Below are positions 20,656-31,583 of a stretch of 64,000 nucleotides of DNA, one piece after another. The notes beneath the pieces were generated by a model. It was given only the letters and a program-made list of their open reading frames with translations. It had not been told where the DNA came from and ran no database searches. The number at the start of each line of letters is the position of its first letter. Position 1 is the first letter of the stretch. This DNA is from Seiridium cupressi (lineage: Eukaryota > Ascomycota > Sordariomycetes > Amphisphaeriales > Sporocadaceae): contig JARVKI010000128.1 of NCBI GenBank assembly GCA_036674765.1, forward strand, positions 1 to 64,000, written 5' to 3'. A program made the translations under genes and the position numbers.

Positions 20656-23600
20656 ATGGCCAGCTCGATACGGGCTTTCCCTCGGCGGTTGGGCCAGTTG
20701 ACGTTGACCGCCCAGACGCGCTTGTCAACAGGAAGACCGAGACTCAATTCCCTGACATGTGGTCTGTCCGCACCCAAAACCGCCTTGGTCTACAGGCGGT
20801 CTTTCACCAACACTGCTGCTTCGTCTGCAGACGTGGATGTGAATGCTGTCCCTCATTCAGCTGAAGCCATTCAGACCTATGCCGATCTTGATACCTTTGC
20901 CCGGCGGCACATTGGCCCCGATGATACAGATACCAAGAAGATGCTCAAGGCCCTCTCACCGCCGCTGGGCTCTCTGGATGCTTTCGTCGAGCAAGTCATC
21001 CCGGCCGACATTCTCACCAGAAGTCAGATAGATCTGGGTGGGCCCAAAGTCCTCTATAATAACCCGAACAAGGCAATTTCGGAAAAGGCCTTGGTCAACG
21101 TGTTCGATGACATTGCCCGGAGTAATTCACCCAAGCACAGTCTCATCGGTGCTGGATACTACGAGACCATCACACCGCCTGTTATTCAGAGGAATGTGCT
21201 GGAGAGTCCAGCCTGGTATACCAGCTACACACCTTACCAGCCCGAGATCAGTCAAGGCCGCCTGGAGTCCCTGGTCAATTTCCAGACTATGGTGACGGAT
21301 CTCACCGCCCTCCCCATTGCCAATGCCAGTCTTTTGGACGAGGGTACGGCAGCTGCGGAGGCTATGACATTGTCCATGAACGCTTTGCCGTCTTCCCGGG
21401 CCAGGAGAGAAGGCAAAACCTTTGTCGTGTCCGATAGCGTGCACCCGCAGACTCTGGCTGTCCTCCGTGGACGCGCTGACGGGTTTGGAATCAATATTGT
21501 GTCCAAGGATGTCACTAGCGAGACCGCGGCAGCTGAGATTGAGGCGATTGGAGACGATCTTGTTGGTGTCATGGTCCAATACCCCGACACACTGGGCGGC
21601 GTCCAAGATTTCCGGGACCTTGCAACCTTGGTTCACAAGCAGGGCGCACTCCTGAGTTGCGCTACTGACCTACTCGCTCTGACCGTCCTTACGCCTCCGG
21701 GAGAGTGGGGGGCAGACATTGCATTCGGTAGCGCGCAGAGATTTGGAGTTCCCCTTGGGTTTGGAGGTCCCCATGCTGCATTCTTTGCTGTGACAGAAAA
21801 GCACAAGAGGAAGATCCCCGGAAGACTTGTGGGCTTGTCCAAGGATCGTCTCGGTGGGAAGGCCTACAGACTTGCCCTCCAAACCCGTGAGCAGCATATC
21901 AGGCGAGAGAAGGCTACGAGCAATGTGTGTACCTCACAAGCATTGTTGGCTAACATGAGTGCCTTGTACGCAATCTACCACGGACCTGAGGGGCTCAAGG
22001 CTATTGCAGAGAAGAACATACGAGGCGCCCGTATTATTCAACACCTGGCCGAGCAGGCTGGGTATACGACGGTCACCTCGAACTCGGGGGCAAAAGGGCT
22101 TGTTCTCTTTGACACGGTTACTATCGATGTTGGAACAGTGGAAGCGCGTACTGCCATACTGGAGGCTGCAGAGACCAAGGGTCTGTTAGTCGGGTTGAAG
22201 GGCGAAACCAAAATTGCCTTCAGCGTTGGTGAAAGCAGCGACTTGAGTGTGCTGAAGAGTGTGAGTGAAGTTCTCCTCCACTCTAAAGAATATTCGCAGC
22301 AAAGGTCACAAGCCGTATTCAGTGAAGCTCTTGCCAAGCAAGGCACAGACCTTGCTATACCCGACACATTCCGTAGGACCAGCGGTTTCCTCACCCACCC
22401 AGTCTTCAACACCCATCATTCTGAGACGGAGTTGCTGCGATATATCCACCACCTGCAGTCAAAGGATCTTTCCTTGGTACACTCTATGATCCCCCTTGGT
22501 TCTTGCACCATGAAACTCAACGGCACCACCGAGATGTCGTTGATAACAGACAAGCGCATGGCATCACTGCATCCAATGGCCCCGCCAAGTGTCACCAAGG
22601 GATACGAGCATCTTTTTACATCGTTCAACAACCAGCTGAAAAGCATCACGGGGATGGATGCTGTATCCCTCCAGCCAAATTCGGGGGCGCAGGGCGAGTT
22701 TGCTGGCCTGCGCGCCATCAGGGGATATCAGAAGCTTCACGGAAAAGGCGACAAGAAGAGAGATATCTGTTTGATCCCAGTGTCAGCGCACGGAACGAAC
22801 CCCGCTTCCGCTGCCATGGCTGGCATGCGAGTCGTCCCCATCAAGTGCGACACGAAGACGGGAAACCTCGACATTGCCGACCTGGAAGCCAAGTGCAAGA
22901 AACACCAGGACGAGCTCGGCGCCATCATGGTCACCTACCCCAGCACATATGGTGTTTTCGAGCCCGAAATCAGAAAGGTGTGTAGCCTTGTCCATGAGTA
23001 TGGTGGCCAGGTCTACATGGATGGTGCCAACATGAATGCTCAAATCGGGTTGTGCTCTCCAGGAGAGATCGGCGCCGACGTGTGCCATCTCAACCTCCAC
23101 AAGACCTTCTGTATTCCCCACGGCGGAGGCGGGCCTGGAGTAGGTCCTATTTGTGTTAAAGAACACCTCCAGCCACACCTACCGAGGAACCCCTACGAGG
23201 GGAGCCCTCAGAATGAAGAACTAGGGAACTTCCCAGTGAGCAGTGCTCCGTACGGTAGTGCGAGCATCAACCTCATAAGCTGGGCATACAACACACTGAT
23301 GGGTAAGTTCCAGCCGCCCTCCCCCTTTCCCTCGCAGACTACAATGTTACTGACTATTGTCCTAATAGGGCCTGATGGTCTCGCTCATGCAACGGCGATT
23401 GGTCTTCTCAATGCCAACTACCTTCTTTCGTGCCTGAAGCCCCATTTTGAGATTCTATACACTAATGACAAGGGCCGCTGCGCTCACGAGTTCATCCTCG
23501 ATGTTCGACCCTTCAGCAAGTCTGCCGGCGTCGAGGCTATCGACATTGCCAAGCGTCTCCAAGATTACGGCTTCCATGCGCCCACCATGAGTTGGCCTGT

Positions 23601-23973
23601 TGCAGGAACTTTGATGATCGAGCCTACCGAGTCCGAATCTCTAGAGGAACTGGACCGATTCGTCGACGCCCTCGTGTCCATCCGGAAGGAGATTGCCGAG
23701 ATTGAGGAGGGCAAGGTGCCACGCCAGGGCAACGTCCTCAAGCAGGCGCCGCATCCCATGCAAGATCTGATCGATGGAGACGGGGAAGGCAAGTGGGAGA
23801 GGACCTATTCTAGGGGTAAGGCTGCGTACCCCTTGCCCTGGCTGAGGCAGAAGAAATTCTGGCCTAGTGTTGCTAGGATTGACGACGCATATGGCGACAT
23901 GAACCTATTTTGCACGTGCCCGCCTGTGGAGGATACGACAGAGACCGAAGAGTCTTTTGGAGTGGCATCGTAA
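20656..23973 (+). CDS. Glycine decarboxylase P-protein, mitochondrial
   Basis: Exons 20656-23302 and 23369-23973 are split by one 66-bp intron (GTAAGT, CTAATAG) that is a multiple of three and has no stop. The spliced product is 1083 aa. The start at 20656 opens an Arg/Ser-rich mitochondrial presequence (MASSIRAFPRRLGQL). The mature part begins about residue 80 (FARRHIGPDD). GcvP hallmarks follow: the N-half GAGYYETITPPVI, the C-half GSCTMKLNGTTEM and SVSAHGTNPASAAMAGM, and the PLP lysine in LHKTFCIPHGGGGPG (K816). The enzyme is the pyridoxal-phosphate subunit of the glycine cleavage complex. It decarboxylates glycine and transfers the aminomethyl group to H-protein lipoate, feeding methylene-tetrahydrofolate. 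It corresponds to yeast GCV2. It is convergent with the GSI-type synthetase, so two nitrogen/one-carbon genes adjoin. Confidence 0.97.
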   Translation: MASSIRAFPRRLGQLTLTAQTRLSTGRPRLNSLTCGLSAPKTALVYRRSFTNTAASSADVDVNAVPHSAEAIQTYADLDTFARRHIGPDDTDTKKMLKALSPPLGSLDAFVEQVIPADILTRSQIDLGGPKVLYNNPNKAISEKALVNVFDDIARSNSPKHSLIGAGYYETITPPVIQRNVLESPAWYTSYTPYQPEISQGRLESLVNFQTMVTDLTALPIANASLLDEGTAAAEAMTLSMNALPSSRARREGKTFVVSDSVHPQTLAVLRGRADGFGINIVSKDVTSETAAAEIEAIGDDLVGVMVQYPDTLGGVQDFRDLATLVHKQGALLSCATDLLALTVLTPPGEWGADIAFGSAQRFGVPLGFGGPHAAFFAVTEKHKRKIPGRLVGLSKDRLGGKAYRLALQTREQHIRREKATSNVCTSQALLANMSALYAIYHGPEGLKAIAEKNIRGARIIQHLAEQAGYTTVTSNSGAKGLVLFDTVTIDVGTVEARTAILEAAETKGLLVGLKGETKIAFSVGESSDLSVLKSVSEVLLHSKEYSQQRSQAVFSEALAKQGTDLAIPDTFRRTSGFLTHPVFNTHHSETELLRYIHHLQSKDLSLVHSMIPLGSCTMKLNGTTEMSLITDKRMASLHPMAPPSVTKGYEHLFTSFNNQLKSITGMDAVSLQPNSGAQGEFAGLRAIRGYQKLHGKGDKKRDICLIPVSAHGTNPASAAMAGMRVVPIKCDTKTGNLDIADLEAKCKKHQDELGAIMVTYPSTYGVFEPEIRKVCSLVHEYGGQVYMDGANMNAQIGLCSPGEIGADVCHLNLHKTFCIPHGGGGPGVGPICVKEHLQPHLPRNPYEGSPQNEELGNFPVSSAPYGSASINLISWAYNTLMGKFQPPSPFPSQTTMLLTIVLIGPDGLAHATAIGLLNANYLLSCLKPHFEILYTNDKGRCAHEFILDVRPFSKSAGVEAIDIAKRLQDYGFHAPTMSWPVAGTLMIEPTESESLEELDRFVDALVSIRKEIAEIEEGKVPRQGNVLKQAPHPMQDLIDGDGEGKWERTYSRGKAAYPLPWLRQKKFWPSVARIDDAYGDMNLFCTCPPVEDTTETEESFGVAS

Positions 23974-24598
23974 GCCACTAGCCACTTGTGCTGAACGGAT
24001 AAGCTCGAATCGAAGGATTGACAGAGGATCGAGATTTATGTCGTATGCACCCCATTTCAACATTTCGGGCGGCGTATTAAGGCATGCATAAGACCGGGCG
24101 TGACGCATAGTCAATTCACTTTCAAAGCGCGGAGTTCTCATCAACTTCTGAGGCGCAGCATTGGTTAGCTTTTGTTCTTTAGGATTGGTAGGGATTATAT
24201 GATACATTGCGCAGAGGCATTCGAATCTAGACAACTGATTGGTTTAAAAACATGAACCATGGTTTTTGTGTCCAATACCTAAAGTTTTTAGTTGTCTACG
24301 TGCATGTTTCGGTGTGAAAGTGATGATCCACGGGCCTGACTGGGTTCCCCACAGCAGAGTTAATGCAAGCCATATCCGACTGAAGCTGGACGCGGCGCAT
24401 GTTGCGATAGGATGACATTGGTCTTTCGAGTTCTTCTACTCTCGTTATCCTTGGGAATAGCAGATGAGATGTAAAGCAAGAGGTGTTCGTGTTCAGAATC
24501 ATGGGATATCATTCATCGTATAGATGCACCGCCAGCTAGAGAGTATCATATGTCCTGGACTAATCATTTCCAAAACGCCGAGCATACTGCACACATGT
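23974..24598. other. Intergenic between convergent genes
   Basis: 3' flanks of the P-protein gene and the glutamine synthetase-like gene. No conserved frame. Local AT enrichment near 24240-24300 is compatible with 3' end formation. Confidence 0.5.
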
Positions 24599-26145
24599 TT
24601 AGACAGTCTCGATATATCGTTTCATCTCCCAGTCCGTAACAGCCTCATCCCACAGCCTGATCTCATGCTGCCTGGTTCCTCCAAAATGCTCCACAAAATC
24701 ATCACCAAAGACCTGCGAGTTTTGAGGTTAATACGATTGCAAGGGAGATTGCAGAAATGAGAAAACAGAAGAGGGAGATATTGGGTATGGAAGTAGGTGA
24801 AACATACCTCACGCGCGATACTGTCCTTTTCCATGAACTTATCCGTCGCCTCTTTGAGACTCTTTGCCAGTCTCGCTCCCTGGTCACCACCGCTACCAAC
24901 TTCCTCTCCTTTTCCCAATGGCGGGAGCTTAATTTCCATCTTCTTCTCCACTCCTCGCCAGCCAAGACCTAGGATGGCTGCCATGACGTAGTACGGGTTG
25001 GCATCAGCGCCTGGGACTCGGATCTCGAATCTGGTAGCACCGGGCTTGGATGTAGGAGGCGCGATGATTCGGATCGAGGCAGCTCGGTGCTCCAGACCCC
25101 ACGACACCGTCACGGGAGCCCAGAAGTTCTCCACCAGCCGCTTATAACTGTTGATGGTGGGTGCAAGCAATGGCATGATGTACGGCAGTCCATCGATCAG
25201 CCCTGCCAAGAAATGACGACCCAGGTCGCTCAAGTACTCAATGTCCGCCCAAGGGGCATTCTCGTCTTTCGAATCCCGAGCGAACAGGTTCTTGCCATTG
25301 TCATCAACGATGGACAGATGTGTATGGCCACTGTTGCCAGGCAGTCCTTGCTTGGGCTTGGCCATGAAGCAGGGCGTGATGCCGTACTTGGTTCCGATGG
25401 ACTTGACGGCGTACTTGAAGAGGCCGGCGCGGTCGGCCATGCCACTGATTTGCCCGAACTCCAGGGCGGCCTCGAAGACGCCGGGACCACTCTCAGTATG
25501 CCAGCCCTCAATGTCGCAGTCGAACTTGGCGCACGAGTCGAAGATCTCGTAGTAGTAATCCTTGTTGTGTACCGGCCGTGTCACGCTGTAGCCAAACATG
25601 CCCTCGGTCAAGGACGGGAGAGAGTGTGGCGGGTTGTCGCGCAAGTATGCGGCCGTCGAGGGCTTGCCGTCGCCTGAATCCGTCGACGGTGTCTTGAACT
25701 GGTAGAACTCATACTCGGCCCCAGCCATGGCATCGAACCCTTGCTTCTTGAGCTTATCGAGCTGGAGCTTCAGCTGGCCCCGAGGGCACGCGCAGACGGG
25801 CTCTTCGGTGTCGGGGTCAAAGAAGCTGACAAGGAAGAAGGGGATGTCGTCCTCCCACGGAATGCGCCTGAAGCTGCCGAGGTCGGGCTTTGCAATCAAG
25901 TCTCTGTAGCCGTTCTCCTTGTTGCTGATCTTCAGCTCCTTGAAGTAAGTCATGTCGTGCATATCCCAGCCGAATATGACAGAGCAGAAACCGAAGCCAG
26001 ACTTGGCGACAGACAGGAACTTGTTCTTGGACACCAGCTTGCCTCGGAGAACGCCATCGGCGTCGACTCCAGCCAGCTTAACCTTGTTGTCATTCTTGAG
26101 AAGCTCTGGTAGAGTCTCGACGGTGATATCTTTCGACGCAGGCAT
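24599..26145 (-). CDS. GSI-type glutamine synthetase family protein
   Basis: Exons on minus are 26145-24808 and 24712-24599, with a 95-bp intron (GTATGT...CTCGCAG), giving 483 aa. It has the two-domain type I architecture: an N-terminal beta-grasp (MPASKDITVETLPELL, GVDADGVLRGKL) and a C-terminal catalytic barrel. Metal and substrate residues lie in AGAEYEF, HTESGPGVFE, GNSGHTHLSI, NSYKRL and SWGLEHRAASIR. The main fungal glutamine synthetase is the shorter type II enzyme (about 350 aa). This one belongs to the bacterial-like GSI clade that also includes the FluG C-terminus and gamma-glutamyl-amine synthetases. The substrate is therefore uncertain: ammonia, or another amine acceptor. It has no presequence and is probably cytosolic. 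Confidence 0.93.
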
Positions 26146-28363
26146 CGTGGGGATGAATGTGGCAAGGAATAGCTCGAGCCTGGGGGCTGCTGAGCGTGGA
26201 AAACGAGGGAATGAGACTATGAGGCCGTTGATTCCTTGGATGCGATCCCTAAAAGATGATCAGAGTGCGCAGCAGTGGAAAGCCAAGTTTCTGGCTTGCG
26301 TGGACTGAGCGATTGAGCGAGGCTGGGTAGCGCAGTGATTTCGAGGACGGCGGACAACGGTGACGTAGCGTGTCTATAGTTCTCGACAGGACTGAACAAC
26401 CTCGGCCAGATTCGCAGTGCACCAGAACAGCTGGGTACAAAGTCGAGGCAGATTGATTCCGGAATGACTGTAGTCGAATTGTCAACGAAGAAGAGCTGAG
26501 AATCAGGGAACGGCCGACATCGCCATTGTGTCCAAAGAATCGTCCTTCATGGAAGGTATATCCGTAGCGTTATCCTTGCGAGGTTTAGCACGTTTAGCAC
26601 TTGCTGATAACGCGGGGCTGTCAAAGACCTTGTCGTCGTAGCCGATAAGCCTACCTGCACCTTGCAGTAGATGTAGGCAAGGTACGTAAGGCGGCCCTGT
26701 CATTGATAGGTCTAGGTTAGCCATCTATGGCTGAATGGCTCCATGCTTGGTACATTGTATGGAGCAAGGTGCATATCATATTCACGGACATGGATTACGG
26801 ACAGCAGTCAGTAGCTTTCTGCACGTCCAATCAAATAGAAAAGGGATGGAGTTGTATGACTTTATTATCGAATCCTTGATAGGGCTGGAGACTCCCAGCA
26901 GGACTCATCTGACTGGTCCTGCTTGTTGGTCTATTCAATTGAAGTTATGGTGATCGTAGTGGCCCGGTGGGTGTTGGACCCCGCGTAAATGTATGTTACA
27001 CCACTGCCCAGAACAACTGCCTCTTCCCTATCTTGTCTTGGGTGCTGTAGGATCCCTATATCCACAGCTGTAGCGCAAGTGTATATGATCTAGACAATTG
27101 CCAAGGAGATGAATGCCCTATCAATACCGCGTTGTACTCAGTATATCGAGTCAGTTCAATCCTGCAGGAACTTCATTGGTTAATAGCATCCCCTCATCTC
27201 ATTTGCTCTGTGTCTTTCTCCAACTTGGAGCACCCACCTTGTCTGACCACTTGTCAGAATTCGGAGAATTCGGTGGGAGCCTCATGACTCGAAACCATGC
27301 GACCCAGTGGTGGATGGGTCCGGCATGAATTTTTATCGTGAGCTGGCTGCTGGCTGCTGGATGCATTCGCGGCTGTCATTCCATCAGTCATTAGTTCTAG
27401 GGAAGCCCGGGACCTTTAGCGGACCGCCCACTCTCCGAGGTCAGCGTTCTGGGTCAGCTGGTGATTCTATTACGATTCCATTACTTGGTATGTGCCCAGC
27501 AATGCGCGCCAAATCACGTATTGCAAGGGACTGGTGGATGCTTGGCCACGAGGGTTGGTGAGAAACCGCGGGTCCTACGGTACGAAATGCACGATGTTCT
27601 GGATGATGTGAGAGCCTCGTAACCAATGGCACTCAATTGGCTCATCTCCAAATCGCATTCACCGTCGGATCGGCCTGTCGACCGCGTCCCCAGTGCTGCC
27701 GCTGACAGCCTCTGACAGCCTCTAGGGCTCAGGGTGAGACAGGCGCCATGACATGATGGCGCAAGTCAAAAATGCTCTCCAGTCTTGTCAAGCGGCCAGG
27801 CGTGTCCGATGGCCTCCGTCTAGCGGCCCCAGTGGCTTGTACGATGATAAGATAAACATGGACTTTCTCCTTATCAGTCCAGAAATAATCTAGTCCGCCG
27901 CCGTTTTCGGAAACGAGACCCCTCCTATTCACTGTGTCTCCCGGGCTTCCTCGCCATTCCCCTACCCATCATCTGCCATGGGGCTGGATAAGGGACCCCG
28001 TTCAGGCCCGTTCAGGGTCCAGAATGGCGGGGATCTACATTGTACTTTATCTCGTGTCTGAGGGGTGTGGTGATCCGTTTGCGCCTTGACTCATTATCTG
28101 GTGGTTCACGGCACCGCGTAGCATTCACCGACTCGGGAATATTATATGGTAATCTAGTTTCTACTGTGGCACGGCTTTGCGATTTCGCCTTCCTGCTAGC
28201 TGTCTTTTATTTTCTCTCTTTATCTACCAAGAGACCTTTGTCCAGTGACACCACACCCATCTGTCTGTTCATCTCTACACTCCAAAAGCTGTTTCCATCG
28301 CCCTTATCGCGGAACATCGTCATCCTCTGTCCTATCCCACCGCCCCGACAAACGAAGCAAAAG
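26146..28363. other. Intergenic, no gene seen (2.2 kb)
   Basis: Divergent upstream regions of the GSI-type gene and the SDR gene. Frames are short and carry no domain. The 26.1-26.5 kb part is probably 5' UTR of the synthetase. A CT-rich leader (28200-28350) directly precedes the SDR start, as is common for well-expressed fungal genes. Confidence 0.5.
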
Positions 28364-29406
28364 ATGGGTTCTCTGTTCGATGCTCCCAAGGGTCGTTTGC
28401 ACGGCAAGAATGCCATTGTCACTGGCGCTGCTGGGTAAGTCGCAACCTGCGGTTCCTCGGCAAACAACCATACGCCGCTTCGGTCGCACTGCGGCGGCGG
28501 CAGTTGGAGGTCGAGCGAAGAACAACGATAATGTGTCATGGCTAACACCAACAGTGGCATTGGCCTCGAGACTTGCATTCTGTTCGCCCGCGAAGGCGCC
28601 AGCATATTGATGACGGATATCTCGGAGCCTGCTCTCGAGAAGGCCAAGGTCAAGGTCACCCAGCTGGTCCCCAATGCAGGCCGCATCGAGACAACGGTAT
28701 GCCTTCGTCTCCGTAGCTGAGGCTGGGAGATGGTGTGCTGATTCGTGCTATACAGGTGTGCGACGTCTCCAAGGAAGCTCAGGTGCAGGCTGCCGTCGAA
28801 TCGCTCGACTCGTGGGGTGGACTCGATATCATATTCAACAACGCTGGCATCATGCACGCGCAGGATGACGATGCTGTCGGCACGCCCGAGAACATCTGGG
28901 ACCTGACCATGAACATCAACGTCAAGGGCGTCTGGTACGGCTCCAAGCACGCCGTGCTCTCCCTGCGCAAGCACAAGAAGACCAAGGGCAGCATCATCAA
29001 CACGGCATCCGTCGTCGCCCTGGTCGGCTCTGCGACCCCCCAGCTGGCCTACACTGCCTCCAAGGGTGCCGTGCTGGCCATGACACGCGAGCTTGCCATC
29101 GTCCACGCCCGCGAGGGCTTCCGTTTCAACAGCTTGTGCCCGGCACCGCTGAACACCCCCCTCCTCCAAGACTGGCTCGGCGACGACATCCCCAAGCGCA
29201 TGCGACGTGAGATCCACTTTCCGTCTGGGCGATTTGGCGAAGCCATTGAACAGGCGCAGGCCGTTCTGTTCTTGGCGAGCGATGAGGCAAGCTTCGTCAA
29301 CGGACACGAGATGGTTGTCGATGGCGGCATGACCAAAGCTTATGTAACGCCCGAGGGACAGCCTACCGAGGCCCCTATCAACAACGCTTTGAAGGAGGAG
29401 CTTTGA
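28364..29406 (+). CDS. Short-chain dehydrogenase/reductase (classical SDR)
   Basis: Exons are 28364-28434, 28555-28696 and 28756-29406, with introns of 120 bp (GTAAGT...CAACAG) and 59 bp (GTATGC...TACAG), giving 287 aa. The first intron interrupts the nucleotide-binding loop TGAAGGIG (residues 20-27), an old fungal SDR intron position. Asp45 at the end of beta-2 (MTDIS) predicts NAD(H) preference. NNAG (99-102), N126, S156, Y170 and K174 (YTASK) complete the catalytic tetrad. The protein has no presequence. The C-terminal 20 residues are hydrophilic (AYVTPEGQPTE). The substrate cannot be read from sequence; related fungal enzymes oxidise hydroxysteroid-like or sugar alcohols. The start context AAAGATGG is good. 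Confidence 0.95.
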
Positions 29407-29771
29407 AGAATTGATCCAGAGATCTGCTTGTTGCGGGACTGACAGCTGAAGGGAAAGCCAGATGGATGGTCAGCTTTTATGACATGAGATGCTCGGAGAA
29501 TGGAGTCAGGGTTTTGCGTTTTGCTACTACAGGATGTGCGGATTCCCCCAAGAATGTTTCCGTGGTCGGTTGTGTACACGTGGTTCACGATAGACTTGGC
29601 ATGGTAATGCGGGTGTTAATATCACGACTTGCATTTATGAAGGAATGGGTGGTATTTCAAATAGGAAATCACACTGGTATATTCAAAACCTGACCATATG
29701 ATGCCGCTCCGTAAACGCCACTCAATGCTGCTCCTTTCCTTATCACCACTCTTCTCCAAGCTTCTTGTGGC
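29407..29771. other. Intergenic between convergent SDR and 2-methylisocitrate lyase
   Basis: 365 bp of 3' flanks. No frame, RNA gene or repeat is recognised. Confidence 0.5.
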
Positions 29772-31583
29772 TCAGTGAAATTGACCTTCGGTGTTTCCTT
29801 CCCCCATACTTTTGCTTCCACTGCTGCCGCTCTGTATGGCTCCGAGGATGCCGTCAATATAGCTAGCACCGCTCCATTTCTGATGCGTCAAGACATCGCA
29901 CCCAAGGTCCTTCTCTCTCCTCTGTACGAGATTCACATACGCAAGCATGCCGTCCTTCTTGTACTCCTTGGAAAGCTCATTGGTGATGGTAGCTGTGCTG
30001 TGGAGGCCGGCCAGAGAAATCAATTGCAGCACGAAGCCCTCCTTCGCAATATCCCAGATGAACGACTTTAGAGTTTCATCCGTGAAGCCATGAGACATCC
30101 AATTGAACGACGGGGATAGGTTATACACTAACCCCTTGCCTGGATACACTTGTCTAACGGCACGACCTAATTTGGCTGCTACCTCCACGTTCGGATCGCC
30201 TGTTTCGACCCAGAGGAGATCCGCGTAGGGCCCAAAAGCGACAGCACGTTTGGTGGCAGCCTTCATACCGGCCCGGAAATGGTAGAACCCCTCACGGGTA
30301 CGCGGTATATCCCAATCGAAGTAGATCGGCTTGCTGGTATATTGCTTGGCAAGTTCACGGCGCTTGGAAATGCCCATGTTCGCATCTGCCTCGACTGCCT
30401 TTGTATATGCACTGATATTGTCTTCGGACACTCCTTGAGCTCGCAGTTGTTCGACGGCTGCCTCGTCAAAGGTCACAAGCCGTGTCTTCTTGACCCAATC
30501 AGCTTCAAACGCGTCGATTTCAGCCCCTGATGCACCCGAGGCTTCCATGTCCTGGAGCGTCTCGGCCAGTGGAGCAATGCCTTCTTCTGCAATGCCTTCT
30601 TCTGCAATGCCGAGAATGAACTCGTGATCCCGCACATCAATGGCGCTTGAGATGAGTTTGCCACTTTCCGAGTCGGTACGGGCAATGACGAGGTTTTCGG
30701 ATCCCATGACGTCCCACTGGAATCGAGCTGCCAGCAGCCGGTTGATGTGTTCGCCCGTGGGTACCAACACCTTGCCGGCCAAATGGCCACACTTCTTTCC
30801 GCCATGTAATTGGTCCTCAAAGTGTACAGCTGCAGCGCCGTTTTCCGCGAAGAGTTTCGCCAACTTGAGCACAGCACTCAGTCCACCATGCCCAGTGTCA
30901 CCGTCTGCGATGATCGGCCGGAAATAGTCGACGTATGGCGTCTTGGCGCGGGCTTCGGCCGACATCTTCCTGCGCAGATCCCACTGCTTCCGATCGTGCA
31001 TCGATTGCGCCTTGGCCATGCGCTGGACCTGATTGGGGACGGTATTGTATGGATAGTCGCCAAAGTCGGGCGAGACCTCGTTCGTGGTGGTGAGAACGGA
31101 CGAGCAAGCCCAGCCAGAAAGGTACAGGACCTCCTGGTGCGGTGCCTGCTGCGTCATTTGCACCGGGTCAATAGCGCCCATGGTGTGTATCGGCTGGCCC
31201 TTGGCTGCCCTCTCTTTGACTAGGTTAAACAGCTTTCTCGCCATGAGCGAGCTCGGGAAGCTTTGCAGTTGCGACCCGCGTTTCGAAACAACATCGGCGG
31301 CGCTGTATGATCTCTTGATTCCCTCGTATCGAGGACTAGCCCACCAAGCCTCGACATCCCTGATCTGTTTTTCGTAGAGAGCATCTTCTGCCGCGCCGGC
31401 CTTGTCGGTTTCGGCGAGAAGTTGAAAAGAATCGGATGGAAGGGCGGTAGAGACTGGAGGATTGACTGGAGACATCCTGAATGTGCTTGTCGAGAGTGGC
31501 CGTGCAATGGAGAAGACGGGACGTGTCGTACGCAATGGCAATGCTGCCCGGCGAGTGCCTCGGCCCACCACCCGGCGAAGCAT
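29772..31583 (-). CDS. 2-Methylisocitrate lyase, mitochondrial (isocitrate lyase family)
   Basis: Single exon, 603 aa from ATG 31583. The upstream in-frame extension is ignored because the Arg-rich mitochondrial presequence starts at [12 protein letters not shown]. The isocitrate lyase barrel follows: [19 protein letters not shown] and the catalytic loop [10 protein letters not shown]. The C-terminal half carries NLSPSFNWM and [16 protein letters not shown], the N-terminal mitochondrial signal and the neighbour argue for the methylcitrate-cycle enzyme (Aspergillus MclA, yeast Icl2) and not the glyoxylate-cycle peroxisomal enzyme. It cleaves 2-methylisocitrate to pyruvate and succinate, detoxifying propionyl-CoA. 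A perfect 15-bp tandem duplication (30574-30603) inserts five residues (IAEEG twice) before the PLAETLQ segment. The frame is otherwise intact. It is divergent from the methylcitrate synthase gene. Confidence 0.94.
   Translation of the reverse strand: MLRRVVGRGTRRAALPLRTTRPVFSIARPLSTSTFRMSPVNPPVSTALPSDSFQLLAETDKAGAAEDALYEKQIRDVEAWWASPRYEGIKRSYSAADVVSKRGSQLQSFPSSLMARKLFNLVKERAAKGQPIHTMGAIDPVQMTQQAPHQEVLYLSGWACSSVLTTTNEVSPDFGDYPYNTVPNQVQRMAKAQSMHDRKQWDLRRKMSAEARAKTPYVDYFRPIIADGDTGHGGLSAVLKLAKLFAENGAAAVHFEDQLHGGKKCGHLAGKVLVPTGEHINRLLAARFQWDVMGSENLVIARTDSESGKLISSAIDVRDHEFILGIAEEGIAEEGIAPLAETLQDMEASGASGAEIDAFEADWVKKTRLVTFDEAAVEQLRAQGVSEDNISAYTKAVEADANMGISKRRELAKQYTSKPIYFDWDIPRTREGFYHFRAGMKAATKRAVAFGPYADLLWVETGDPNVEVAAKLGRAVRQVYPGKGLVYNLSPSFNWMSHGFTDETLKSFIWDIAKEGFVLQLISLAGLHSTATITNELSKEYKKDGMLAYVNLVQRREKDLGCDVLTHQKWSGASYIDGILGAIQSGSSGSKSMGEGNTEGQFH
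30574..30603 (-). repeat. 15-bp tandem duplication in the 2-methylisocitrate lyase gene
   Basis: The unit GCAATGCCTTCTTCT (plus strand) occurs twice head to tail, followed by GCAATGCC of a third partial copy. It is in frame and repeats the five residues IAEEG in the protein. It probably arose by replication slippage. Confidence 0.9.
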
